DNA of 12,514 bases, from contig JAGVFV010000039.1 of the NCBI GenBank assembly GCA_020057445.1, forward strand, positions 1-12,514, written 5' to 3'. The stretch is from an archaeon. GTDB lineage: Archaea; Nanobdellota; Nanobdellia; Woesearchaeales; JAHJEM01. The translations under genes and the position numbers were made by a program. Below, piece by piece: positions 1 to 7,545 of this stretch. A model generated the notes under the pieces. It saw only the letters and a program-made list of their open reading frames with translations, was not told the origin of the DNA and made no database searches. Position 1 is the first letter of the stretch. The number at the start of each line of letters is the position of its first letter.

Positions 1-3000
1 GAATACACCTTCACCTGCATAATCCCGCCAGAAGGAAGCGGCAGCAGGTACTGGACGGTGCGGCTTGACCATCACACTGAACTTGTGACCTCGTCCACAG
101 GAACATCGCCTAACTTTACGACAGCGTTGAGCCAGAATGCAATCTACCACGTCGGCTGCCAGGTCCAGAACCTGAGCGATCCAGGACAATTCATAAGGGG
201 GGATTTTCACATAGACAGGAGGACTATCCCTGAGACGGATTTTCCAGTCGTGACAGTGCCATCCGCAGATGCGACAAGCTTCACCGCACAATGCACGCCT
301 CAGCAGGGGGCTATCCATTACACCATGTACTGGTTCTTGAACGGGCACATCACCATAGACCTCACGCAGTTCACCAACCAGGCGACTATCTCGCATACAG
401 TGCAGTCACCGGGGCTCTGGGACATCACCTGCGGAGTCTGGGATATCGACCGTCAGCAATGGAACCAAGGAGGGCTTCCCACCGAATTCTTCACATCGGG
501 ACCTGCATACATCCCCAATTATTATGGCTGCGTCCCTGGTGAGCAATGCTACATCGACCAGACCAATCAGACCATTCCTCCTGTCAATCAGACAAACCAG
601 ACCGTCCCTCCTGTCAATCAGACAAACCAGACCTGCTATACTTCTGTACAGCTCATACCAGCAACCTGCACCGGCGGCACGATCACTGACGATTCATACG
701 GCGGCTGCAGACACGTCACCTGTTCTCAAGACGGAAACAGCCTGACGACCCTTGCATGTGACAAGCCCGATGTCGGCCAAAAACAATATTTTGAGATGTA
801 CAGGCAGTCGCAGACAGGAAGCGGGATCGAGATATGCCTTGGACCTGCATGCATCAAGGATAATGGCTACGCAAAAAGCCCTGCCTATCCCCTTTGCCTC
901 GGCAACCAGACCGTCCCTCCGGGAAACGAGACAGGTCCGCCTGCGAATCAGACCAATCAATCACAAGCATGCTTCAGTGCTGTAAATGACGCTCCAAGAT
1001 CCTGCGATGGAGGACTCTTCACAGAGGATATTTTCTTCGGATGCAGGAGGCTCACCTGTACAGACGGGCAAAACACCCTACGGACTCTCGCTTGCGACAA
1101 GCCAGACCAAGGAACCAAACAATATTTTGAGATGTACAGGCAGTCGCAGACAGGAAGCGGAGTCAAGATATGCCTTGGAGACACATGCATGAAAGACGAC
1201 GGTTACATGAAGAGCACAGACTATCCCCTCTGTGTCAATGCGACCGGCAACCAGACCGTCCCTCCGGGAAACCAGACAGGGAACGGGACCAATAATCCGC
1301 CCTTCCCTCCCGTATTTCTCGAGCCACCGCAAGGAAGAGATGATGTCGATCCGTATGACTTCCATATCCAGGTATTTCCCATGAATGACACCGAAGACGA
1401 TGCATATGCGGCGACTGATTATGAGATGTATGATGATGTCCTCAACGAGCGCGTATGGTATGCGCTCAAGTCACCGCTCCTCCACATCCATCAGGGAGAC
1501 GGGACCTTCGAGAACGACCTTGCAGGTTCAGACCGCCTGCGCTACGACAGGACATACCGGATCAGGGCACGATTCTATGAACAGGCATCCGGGAACAATG
1601 TCAGCTCCTGGAGCGGCTGGCAGTATTTCTCGACGGTCCCGCAGGCATTCTTTCCCGCAGGAAATTTCACATGGACTGCAAGGACAGGATACACCGTACA
1701 ACGGATCGCGGGAAACATCAGCATGCCTGTCAACATAGCCATGGCCCCAGGCATCTATGACAACCTGCCGCAAAGCCAGCGACCGCTCCTCTACGTGACG
1801 CAGCTTTATGGCCAGGTCGGGATGATACGAAACGACGGGACATATTTCATTTATGCAAACCACCTTCTCAACTATGACAGCTTCGGAAGCCTGCCAGGTT
1901 CCGGCGAGACAGGAGTGACTGGGATCTATGCAGACCCGACAGGAGACCTTTTCGTAAGCTTCGTCTACCTTGAGGTAGACAATACGACGCTCAAGGGCAA
2001 GGTCGACAGGTTCCACACCAATGCAGACGGGACATCATATACTGCACGGCAGACCATCCTCTCCAACATCCCTGTCGCGCATTCACACCAAGTCCAATCT
2101 GTCTACAGGGGACCTGACGGAAAACTCTACCTCAACACAGGCGATGCGAATGATGTCAACGCACCAAAGGACCCGACGAGACTTCCAGGAAAAGTCCTGC
2201 GGTTCAACGATGACGGCACCATTCCTGCAGACAATCCCATTCCCGGAAGCTACATGTACGCTGGAGGATTCAGGAATCCGTTCGGAGGGACATTCAGGCC
2301 AGGAACCAACGAGCTTTATGTGACGAATAACGGTCCAGACAGCGACGATGGCATCTTCAAGGTCCTGCCAGGAAGCGTCTTTGGCTGGTGCTGCGACACT
2401 GCAGCAGGGACGTGGCTGCTATGGCAGCATACCGTCGCACCAGTCCAGGCGGCATTCAATCCAGGAACCATCGCATTCCCGGGCAACACAGCAGGAAATC
2501 TGTATGTCGCACTTTCAGGACCAACATATAGCCCGGGTCCATCGAACATATCAAAACGGATCATCCAGATACAGATCAATCCAGACGGAACACCCCAGAC
2601 GCCGCAAGACCTCATCACCTATACGAGCAATGGATACGGAGCGCCAATCGGCCTTGCCTTTGGAAATGAAGGACTGTATTTCACCGACATCTATGGCGAG
2701 GAAGGATTTGTAGGAACAGGAATCACCCGCGGCAACATCTTCCTCATACTGCAGGGGAACCAGACCGGTGATAACCAGACGGGCCAGGGATTCCACGCGA
2801 CCCTCGCCCCCGGACGCTGGTATCCGCAGGGATTGAATGTGGTCTGGGAATGCACAGCGTATGACGGAGGCGGAAACTACCTCTATGACTATCATTTCGG
2901 AGACGGCGAGCAGCAGCTCGGGACGACATCCAATAATGTCTACCACACATACCCTGCACCAGGGACGTATACCGCAGATTGCGCCGTCCATGACCTGACG

Positions 3001-3045
3001 ACGCATCTTGACGCGACAGCAACGACCAACATCACGTTGGCATGA
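1..3045 (+). CDS. Large secreted multidomain surface protein with a GSDH-like beta-propeller (5' end outside window)
   Basis: The reading frame is open from base 1. The GTG at 58 is not a credible start because the codons before it encode domain-like sequence (EYTFTCIIPP...) matching the next domain. In order: two Ig/PKD-like domains, each with a Cys pair (about nt 1-225 and 250-510); a linker rich in N-x-T; two Cys-rich modules (634-897 and 970-1233); an FnIII-like domain (about 1306-1650, ending WSGWQYFST); a glucose/sorbosone dehydrogenase-type propeller (about 1660-2750) with GPDGKLYLNTGD, LPGKVLRFNDDGTIPADNP and GGFRNPFG; and a C-terminal PKD domain (about 2780-3040) with YHFGDG and HTYPAPGTY. 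At least 20 N-x-S/T sequons suggest heavy N-glycosylation outside the cell. No C-terminal membrane anchor is seen, so any anchor or signal peptide lies upstream of the window. Propeller and PKD calls are firm; enzymatic activity is unproven. Confidence 0.85.
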   Translation, partial: EYTFTCIIPPEGSGSRYWTVRLDHHTELVTSSTGTSPNFTTALSQNAIYHVGCQVQNLSDPGQFIRGDFHIDRRTIPETDFPVVTVPSADATSFTAQCTPQQGAIHYTMYWFLNGHITIDLTQFTNQATISHTVQSPGLWDITCGVWDIDRQQWNQGGLPTEFFTSGPAYIPNYYGCVPGEQCYIDQTNQTIPPVNQTNQTVPPVNQTNQTCYTSVQLIPATCTGGTITDDSYGGCRHVTCSQDGNSLTTLACDKPDVGQKQYFEMYRQSQTGSGIEICLGPACIKDNGYAKSPAYPLCLGNQTVPPGNETGPPANQTNQSQACFSAVNDAPRSCDGGLFTEDIFFGCRRLTCTDGQNTLRTLACDKPDQGTKQYFEMYRQSQTGSGVKICLGDTCMKDDGYMKSTDYPLCVNATGNQTVPPGNQTGNGTNNPPFPPVFLEPPQGRDDVDPYDFHIQVFPMNDTEDDAYAATDYEMYDDVLNERVWYALKSPLLHIHQGDGTFENDLAGSDRLRYDRTYRIRARFYEQASGNNVSSWSGWQYFSTVPQAFFPAGNFTWTARTGYTVQRIAGNISMPVNIAMAPGIYDNLPQSQRPLLYVTQLYGQVGMIRNDGTYFIYANHLLNYDSFGSLPGSGETGVTGIYADPTGDLFVSFVYLEVDNTTLKGKVDRFHTNADGTSYTARQTILSNIPVAHSHQVQSVYRGPDGKLYLNTGDANDVNAPKDPTRLPGKVLRFNDDGTIPADNPIPGSYMYAGGFRNPFGGTFRPGTNELYVTNNGPDSDDGIFKVLPGSVFGWCCDTAAGTWLLWQHTVAPVQAAFNPGTIAFPGNTAGNLYVALSGPTYSPGPSNISKRIIQIQINPDGTPQTPQDLITYTSNGYGAPIGLAFGNEGLYFTDIYGEEGFVGTGITRGNIFLILQGNQTGDNQTGQGFHATLAPGRWYPQGLNVVWECTAYDGGGNYLYDYHFGDGEQQLGTTSNNVYHTYPAPGTYTADCAVHDLTTHLDATATTNITLA
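571..630 (+). repeat. 30-bp tandem repeat coding an N-Q-T linker
   Basis: Two adjacent 30-bp units (571-600 and 601-630) differ only in the few bases after the initial ACC (ATT versus GTC). Each encodes T-[IV]-P-P-V-N-Q-T-N-Q, so the repeat multiplies N-x-T glycosylation sequons in the linker before the first Cys-rich module. It is a coding repeat, not a CRISPR unit. Confidence 0.85.
634..1233 (+). repeat. Two tandem Cys-rich modules, with a 44-nt exact repeat
   Basis: Module 1 runs from Cys at 634 to Cys at 897 and module 2 from Cys at 970 to Cys at 1233. They share C-R-x(15)-C-D-K, then FEMYRQSQTGSG, C-L-G-x-x-C and G-Y. Bases 781-824 and 1117-1160 are identical over 44 nt at an offset of 336 nt, while the flanks have diverged. 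This indicates a fairly recent duplication or gene conversion. The linkers after the modules (from 901 and from 1246) are also near-copies encoding GNQTVPPGN. The same module occurs three times in the convergent gene ending at 4783. Confidence 0.85.
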
Positions 3046-3056
3046 GCAAAACGTAT

Positions 3057-3061
3057 GGAGG
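3057..3061 (+). promoter_or_regulatory. Shine-Dalgarno GGAGG that decides the nucleotidyltransferase start
   Basis: GGAGG lies 7 nt before the ATG at 3069. The earlier in-frame ATG at 3042, which overlaps the previous stop as ATGA, has no comparable SD. The 3069 start is therefore preferred. Confidence 0.65.
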
Positions 3062-3068
3062 ACAAGAA

Positions 3069-3899
3069 ATGGCAACAATAACAAGAAGGATTCTTCAGCA
3101 TAGCAAGAGGCTAGGATTAAGGAAATCCCTGCTCGACAGGTTCGATATCAGAAAAATCCTGAGAAACGAACAGACGCACGAGGTCAAAAAAGCCCTTGTG
3201 CTCGCAGGGGGATTTGGCACACGGATGAAGGACCTGACAAAAGACGTCCCAAAACCCATGCTTCCCCTGCACGGAAAGCCGATCCTTGAGTACACCATCG
3301 ACCTCTGCCGAAGGTATGGCATAAAAGACATCGGCATCAGCATCCACTACCATGGAGAGCAGATCAAGAGATATTTTGGGAACGGCGACAAATTCGGCGT
3401 CAGGATAGTCTACCTCGAAGAGGATGTCCCCCTCGGGACAGGAGGGGTGCTGCGCCTGCACAAGCATTGGCTCAACCAGACATTCCTCATGTGCAATGCA
3501 GACGAGCTGAAGGACATCAATCTCGCAACCATGTTCCGTCAGCATGCCGAGAAGCGGGCCCTTGCCACGATCGCACTCACGCAGGTGGAAAACCCGAGCG
3601 AGTACGGAGTCGTCGAACTTCAGCGCGAAAGGATCCTGCGGTTCGTCGAAAAACCGAAGAGGGAGGACGCGCCAAGCAACCTCATCAACGCAGGACTCTA
3701 CATCCTCGACCCCGCAGTCACGAACCTGCTACCTGAAGGGCATTGCATGGTCGAAAAAGACCTCTTTCCAAAACTTGCAGAACAAGGCAGGCTCTATGGA
3801 TACGAATTCAAGGGACAATGGTTCGACACAGGGACGCCAGAACGATACAATTATGCAAATGAGAACTGGGAAGGATTCCGCCAACCAGCCACTGCATGA
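3069..3899 (+). CDS. Sugar-1-phosphate nucleotidyltransferase (mannose/heptose-1-P guanylyltransferase-like)
   Basis: This 276-residue protein belongs to the nucleotidyl transferase family that makes NDP-sugars from NTP and sugar-1-phosphate. Visible motifs are LAGGFGTR at 45-52 with the PKPML lysine at 62 (NTP loop), LGTGGVLR, the metal-binding CNADELKD with Asp145 (N-A-D in place of the usual N-G-D), NAGLYIL around 207, and WFDTGTPERY around 251. There is no C-terminal left-handed beta-helix, so it is the short single-domain type. A basic tail of about 38 residues precedes the catalytic domain and is not part of the family core. The ATG at 3069 is chosen because of its SD; the ATG at 3042 would add nine residues and overlap the previous stop. 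The next gene's SD overlaps its stop codon, so the two are translationally coupled. Substrate and nucleotide cannot be fixed from sequence; GDP-mannose or heptose-type sugars are the best guess. Confidence 0.85.
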   Translation: MATITRRILQHSKRLGLRKSLLDRFDIRKILRNEQTHEVKKALVLAGGFGTRMKDLTKDVPKPMLPLHGKPILEYTIDLCRRYGIKDIGISIHYHGEQIKRYFGNGDKFGVRIVYLEEDVPLGTGGVLRLHKHWLNQTFLMCNADELKDINLATMFRQHAEKRALATIALTQVENPSEYGVVELQRERILRFVEKPKREDAPSNLINAGLYILDPAVTNLLPEGHCMVEKDLFPKLAEQGRLYGYEFKGQWFDTGTPERYNYANENWEGFRQPATA

Positions 3900-3904
3900 G
3901 GTGA
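3898..3904 (+). promoter_or_regulatory. Shine-Dalgarno GAGGTGA overlapping the upstream stop
   Basis: GAGGTGA begins inside the TGA stop of the nucleotidyltransferase and sits 5 nt before the ATG at 3910. It rules out the much longer frame that is open upstream from 3544 and indicates coupled translation. Confidence 0.75.
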
Positions 3905-3909
3905 ACACC

Positions 3910-4740
3910 ATGAAAAACCAAAATACAGTATTAATGAATACAACGCTTATGAACAACCAGCAACAGAAGAAGACCCGCCCCACATTGCGGGACATCTCCC
4001 ACCTTGACGCAATAGCCCTGAAAGACATCAAGCTCGTGGTCTTCGATGTCGACGGAGTCCTTGTCCACAGAGGCACAAGGATCATGCAGACAGGAAACAT
4101 CACCACCCTCGAGACAAAAAAGATCCAAGGTGCGCAGATCGAGCAGATCAAGAATCTTCATCAACGCGGCTACCTCATCAACATCAGCAGCGGACGGTCA
4201 CTCTCCATGCTCCAGGACATGTTCCGGGAAATATTGAGCTATGTCAGCATCACCTTTGAGAACGGCAGCGCGACATGGTATCTTGGAGTCGTACACCAGC
4301 ACGTCAACAGCTTCGTCTACCTGAAGAGAGTCTATCCACGCCTTCTCGACGTCAGGGATGCGAACATCAAGGGATTCGAGCCGAAAGAATTCATCATCAC
4401 CATCCACTGCGAGGACAGGGTCAAGGAGATAGAGGACATCCTTCGCCATGAAAAAAACCTGTACTGCATCTGGAACGGCGAAGCATATGACATCGGCGTC
4501 CGGGGAAAGCAGACAAAAGGAATCGGGCTCAAGCGATGCATCGAATTATTACGGCTGCAACAGAACAACGCGCTTGCCATCGGCGACAATTACAATGACA
4601 TCGAGCTTCTCAGCGAGGCAGGGCTCTCTGTCTCAGCAGACAAGAGCAGGGTGACTGGAGATTTCTTCATCCCACTGGACGGCAATTTCCTTCCGGCTGA
4701 AGTCCTCATGGACAGAATACTTGCCGTGACAGAGACATGA
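3910..4740 (+). CDS. HAD-superfamily (Cof/IIB-type) sugar-phosphate phosphatase
   Basis: This 276-residue protein carries the four HAD motifs: FDVDGVL with Asp46 and Asp48 (nucleophile and acid/base), ISSGRS at 92-97, Lys203 in KGIG, and GDNYND at 225-230. The cap insertion between motifs II and III (about residues 100-195) fits the IIB cap of phosphomannomutase, sucrose-phosphate phosphatase and mannosyl-3-phosphoglycerate phosphatase relatives. The first 40 or so residues are polar and low in complexity (MNTTLMNNQQQKK) and look like a tail. The ATG at 3910 is chosen because of the SD 5 nt upstream. Coupling to a nucleotidyltransferase suggests a role in preparing or removing a sugar phosphate in nucleotide-sugar supply. 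Phosphatase versus phosphomutase cannot be settled here. It ends exactly where the hairpin at 4741 begins. Confidence 0.85.
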   Translation: MKNQNTVLMNTTLMNNQQQKKTRPTLRDISHLDAIALKDIKLVVFDVDGVLVHRGTRIMQTGNITTLETKKIQGAQIEQIKNLHQRGYLINISSGRSLSMLQDMFREILSYVSITFENGSATWYLGVVHQHVNSFVYLKRVYPRLLDVRDANIKGFEPKEFIITIHCEDRVKEIEDILRHEKNLYCIWNGEAYDIGVRGKQTKGIGLKRCIELLRLQQNNALAIGDNYNDIELLSEAGLSVSADKSRVTGDFFIPLDGNFLPAEVLMDRILAVTET

Positions 4741-4780
4741 TGGACGATTCTCACAGATAGTCAATGAAGCGAATCGTTCA
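4741..4780. terminator. Hairpin filling the gap between convergent genes (possible bidirectional terminator)
   Basis: TGGACGATTC (4741-4750) pairs with GAATCGTTCA (4771-4780): 10 bp with one G-T wobble around a 20-nt loop. It starts at the base after the + strand stop and ends 2 nt from the - strand stop. Only a weak T-containing stretch follows on the + strand, so it is not a classical intrinsic terminator. It could equally stabilise the mRNA 3' ends. Confidence 0.5.
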
Positions 4781-4782
4781 AT

Positions 4783-7275
4783 TTAACTATTGGTGAATGC
4801 AGCAAATCCTCCTTCCTTGCCAACACACGCATCGCCGATGCATACACTGCCTTCATTTGGCTCTGAGAGGAGATAGAGTTCGTATGATCCTCCATCCTTG
4901 GCACAGGCCTTTGCCTCGACCCAACCGAAAGGCGTGTTGTATTGCACCTTCCTGCAACTAGACCCTTCCATATAGTCCCCGACAAGAGTTCCTTCGGGCT
5001 TTACAGTAAAAGGAAGCGTGCTGATCGTCGCTGTCGTCAGGGGTATCACCACCGGTTCCGGACCAGATGTCATCCCTTCCGGTCGTGCTTGGCTTCCTCG
5101 GATGATCCGGGCAAATCCCTGGTCCTTGCTGACACATCCTGCATCAACGCAGAAAGTGAATTCAGCGTTCTCTGGCGCCTCCTGCCTGTACACTTCCATA
5201 TACTCATCCTCTTTCAGGCAAGATAATACTTTGACATTGCCAAAACTCGTGCCATACACAAGAGACCTGCAATCACCATCTGTCGTGTCTGAAATCTTCC
5301 AACAGGTTGAAACAGGCGACGAACAAGAGACCTGCATTGACGCGATAGGCGAAATGGGACTTGTCGGCGGATCACTGGACATATTAGCAGGTACTGCCTG
5401 GTCAGCTGGCGCGTTATCCGCAGGCGGGATGATTACCTGTGTGGTGTTGATTGTCTGTGGTGTATTATTGACAGGAGAGATGTTAATAGGTGTTGTATTG
5501 ATTACAGGAGGTGTGTTATTCACAGGTGGTGTGACAGGGTCATATACAGGAGTGAACCTGTCAAAACCTCTCATCTCATCCATACAACCGCTGCCAAGGC
5601 ACGCATTGAACTTCACATCAGGATACGCTTGCCTGTAGACTTCGACAGCATCGCCTTTTGCACAACCAAGGATCTGGATTGGACCACGCGGAGTGCTCCA
5701 GATGATCGTCCTGCATGTCCCTGTAGTGACATCACTATCAGGCGTGCATACACCATACTGGACTTCACATGACGATTTCAATGAAGAGATCCCTTCGGTT
5801 CCTGCAGAGAGAGATGTCGTATTTGAGGAATTCACAGACGTCGGGATGACTGTCGTATTTGATATATTCACCGATGCATGTGGAATGATCGTCGTATTCG
5901 ACACGTCCATCGGGGTGACATTTCCTGACGCAATCGGAACAGTCGTATTTATCAGAGGAATGGCGATTCCTTCTGTGAATACAGTTTCATCCCTTCCGAT
6001 GCCAAAACCAAGGGCGCGCACTGCGAACGCCTGGGTATAGACGCCAAAACACGCTGAATGATCCCACGTCCCTGTGCTTGTCGAGTAATGCGAGAGTGCG
6101 TTATCAAGGGTAGGCACGAACAATGAGGGGTTGTTTCCTCCTGACTGGAAAAGCGCCTGAAGCCCTTGCGCAAAATACCCGCTCTGGAAAGATACTTGGG
6201 TCCCGTCAGGCTGAAATTGGATAGGGGCAAGGTTCGGGTTTCCCATATATCGTTCACCCCACATCTTGCAATAAGAGTTCAATCCTATGTCCACGCCTAT
6301 CTGATCTGCATAATAGTTCGCTTGGCACAGGCCAAGGGCCCTTGGCGCGTCAGCACTGTCCCATTCCACAGGACTGCAGGTGTTTGTGCATTCAGCCTTC
6401 GGCTGTCCATTAATCAGTGTCCACTTGAAGCTCCTACCTGGAGGTGTGGTGAAATGGCTGCCATCAAAATTGCTTGCCTGAAGGTAATTCAACGCAAAAT
6501 CCTTTGCAATACCGCAGTAATTGGAGTCACCAGTCTGCTTGCATGCCGCAAGCATGGCAATGATCGCATCTGGATAATAGCCAGTATACCCGAAATCAGT
6601 AGAAGCGATGCCGCCTTGCGCAGCCCTGCTCCCTGCCGCGAGCCAATGGCACACAGTGCCAAACTTCGTTGGAAGGCATTGGTCTTTCACTTCGTACGTG
6701 ACCATGTCGTTTGAGAGTGCGCTTGCAAGGTCATGATAACGTTGCTTTGCACCATCTGAAAATGAGGGATTCTTGCTAGCAGAAAAAAGACTGATGATGA
6801 TCCTTGCGGTCGCATCGCTTGCAGTGTCACAATTGTCATTGATTCCCTGCTTGCATTGTTCAATAACATCTCCATTCCGATACACTCTCCAAGCAGGGAT
6901 ATTCCCGAAACCGCTCTTGATCGCACGGACAGTATTATAGAACTCGTCCATCTGCATCTCTGAATTTCCCATGCCGACAAGCACGCCTACCTGGCTGAAC
7001 TCGTCAGTCACCATGCAATTATGGGTAAAGTCAATAGTTTGCCCTGAATTGCAGTTGTCGCCATGCTGCAGATCGTTCACTGTGCAGCTTGAGCTTGTGG
7101 AAAACCACGGGATCCACATCTTGTCTCCGATAGTCGTTACAACATGATCATTTGAGGTGAGAGAACTGACAAGCAGGTCATAATCCCCGCTGCGAGTGCT
7201 CTGCCATCGTCCCGGACTTGCGGGCGACAGGAGCGCTCCTGAGGCCGTGTTAGCGAAGACAGACAAAAACGTCAT
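4783..7275 (-). CDS. Secreted GH8-like (alpha/alpha)6 glycosidase with three Cys-rich modules
   Basis: The sequence counted from ATG 7275 has 830 residues. Residues 20-430 look like a distant glycoside hydrolase family 8 domain, by VTDEFSQVGVLVGM around 90-102 (family Glu region), a D/S/D-rich helix start around 150-165, TGYYPDAIIAML around 231-242 and SPVEWDSADAPRALGL around 301-316. No clear active-site call is possible. Three Cys-rich modules follow at about 503-572, 651-722 and 756-826, the last lacking the first two cysteines (Phe756 and Thr763 instead). They are separated by linkers rich in N-x-T and Pro. No C-terminal membrane helix is seen. The N-terminus is probably longer: 11 codons upstream complete a signal peptide (see the 7276-7321 entry). 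It converges on the surface-protein operon and probably acts on cell-surface or environmental polysaccharide. The GH8 assignment is moderate; the modules are clear. Confidence 0.7.
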   Translation of the reverse strand: MTFLSVFANTASGALLSPASPGRWQSTRSGDYDLLVSSLTSNDHVVTTIGDKMWIPWFSTSSSCTVNDLQHGDNCNSGQTIDFTHNCMVTDEFSQVGVLVGMGNSEMQMDEFYNTVRAIKSGFGNIPAWRVYRNGDVIEQCKQGINDNCDTASDATARIIISLFSASKNPSFSDGAKQRYHDLASALSNDMVTYEVKDQCLPTKFGTVCHWLAAGSRAAQGGIASTDFGYTGYYPDAIIAMLAACKQTGDSNYCGIAKDFALNYLQASNFDGSHFTTPPGRSFKWTLINGQPKAECTNTCSPVEWDSADAPRALGLCQANYYADQIGVDIGLNSYCKMWGERYMGNPNLAPIQFQPDGTQVSFQSGYFAQGLQALFQSGGNNPSLFVPTLDNALSHYSTSTGTWDHSACFGVYTQAFAVRALGFGIGRDETVFTEGIAIPLINTTVPIASGNVTPMDVSNTTIIPHASVNISNTTVIPTSVNSSNTTSLSAGTEGISSLKSSCEVQYGVCTPDSDVTTGTCRTIIWSTPRGPIQILGCAKGDAVEVYRQAYPDVKFNACLGSGCMDEMRGFDRFTPVYDPVTPPVNNTPPVINTTPINISPVNNTPQTINTTQVIIPPADNAPADQAVPANMSSDPPTSPISPIASMQVSCSSPVSTCWKISDTTDGDCRSLVYGTSFGNVKVLSCLKEDEYMEVYRQEAPENAEFTFCVDAGCVSKDQGFARIIRGSQARPEGMTSGPEPVVIPLTTATISTLPFTVKPEGTLVGDYMEGSSCRKVQYNTPFGWVEAKACAKDGGSYELYLLSEPNEGSVCIGDACVGKEGGFAAFTNS

Positions 7276-7321
7276 TACAAGTACTATGACACCTATTCTT
7301 TTCCCGATAACGAAACACCTC
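7276..7321 (-). promoter_or_regulatory. Strong SD and upstream coding extension with a non-canonical start
   Basis: On the - strand GAGGTG occupies 7321-7316. Seven nt later an ATC codon (7308-7306) opens IGKRIGVIVLV, which runs in frame into the ATG at 7275 (MTFLSVFANTASGA). Together these make a textbook signal peptide: basic GKR, a hydrophobic run, and cleavage after ASGA. No ATG, GTG or TTG exists in frame between the TAG at 7323-7321 and the ATG at 7275. Either ATC initiates here, or one base differs from the true sequence, or the start at 7275 is used with a weak signal. Confidence 0.55.
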
Positions 7322-7390
7322 TAGTTACATAACTTTTCAACGTCAAGGCGAAAAATCAGTCCTAAATCACGAACGTCGCTGAAGTAACTA
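7322..7390 (-). promoter_or_regulatory. Structured 5' leader, hairpin ending at the SD
   Basis: In the mRNA sense, TAGTTAC (7390-7384), TTCA (7383-7380) and ACGT (7376-7373) can pair with GTAACTA (7328-7322), TGAA (7339-7336) and ACGT (7343-7340). That is 15 bp with a 3-nt bulge on one side and a 7-nt bulge on the other. The final arm abuts the GAGGTG SD. It could modulate translation. No known riboswitch family is recognised. Confidence 0.35.
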
Positions 7391-7414
7391 TGCTCACTAC
7401 AGGCAAACTTCCCT

Positions 7415-7430
7415 CTTATATACCTTTGCG
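7415..7430 (-). promoter_or_regulatory. Archaeal BRE/TATA promoter for the GH8-like gene
   Basis: On the - strand CGCAAAGG (7430-7423, BRE-like and purine-rich) precedes TATATAAG (7422-7415). A start about 25 nt downstream, near 7392, would give a leader of about 85 nt that includes the hairpin and SD described above. The remaining sequence from 7431 to 7545 shows no gene or strong structure. Confidence 0.6.
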
Positions 7431-7545
7431 CTCAACTCACGGATATTTGAAATATTTACCCGAATACAGCTACGGAAGTGGACAATAAAGGCATAAACCC
7501 GTATTTTTGAAACATACAAAGAAATGAAGTTCCTGACCCTGTCAC

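Noticed and set aside
571..633. CRISPR-like short tandem repeat
   Set aside because: The units are adjacent without spacers and encode a conserved N-Q-T linker in a long frame.
2551..3084. A 177-codon open frame on the - strand opposite the end of the surface protein
   Set aside because: It is antisense to a clear PKD domain and the translation shows no family features.
3544..3909. A 122-codon upstream extension of the HAD phosphatase
   Set aside because: It overlaps the nucleotidyltransferase in another frame, is low-complexity, and a strong SD fixes the start at 3910.
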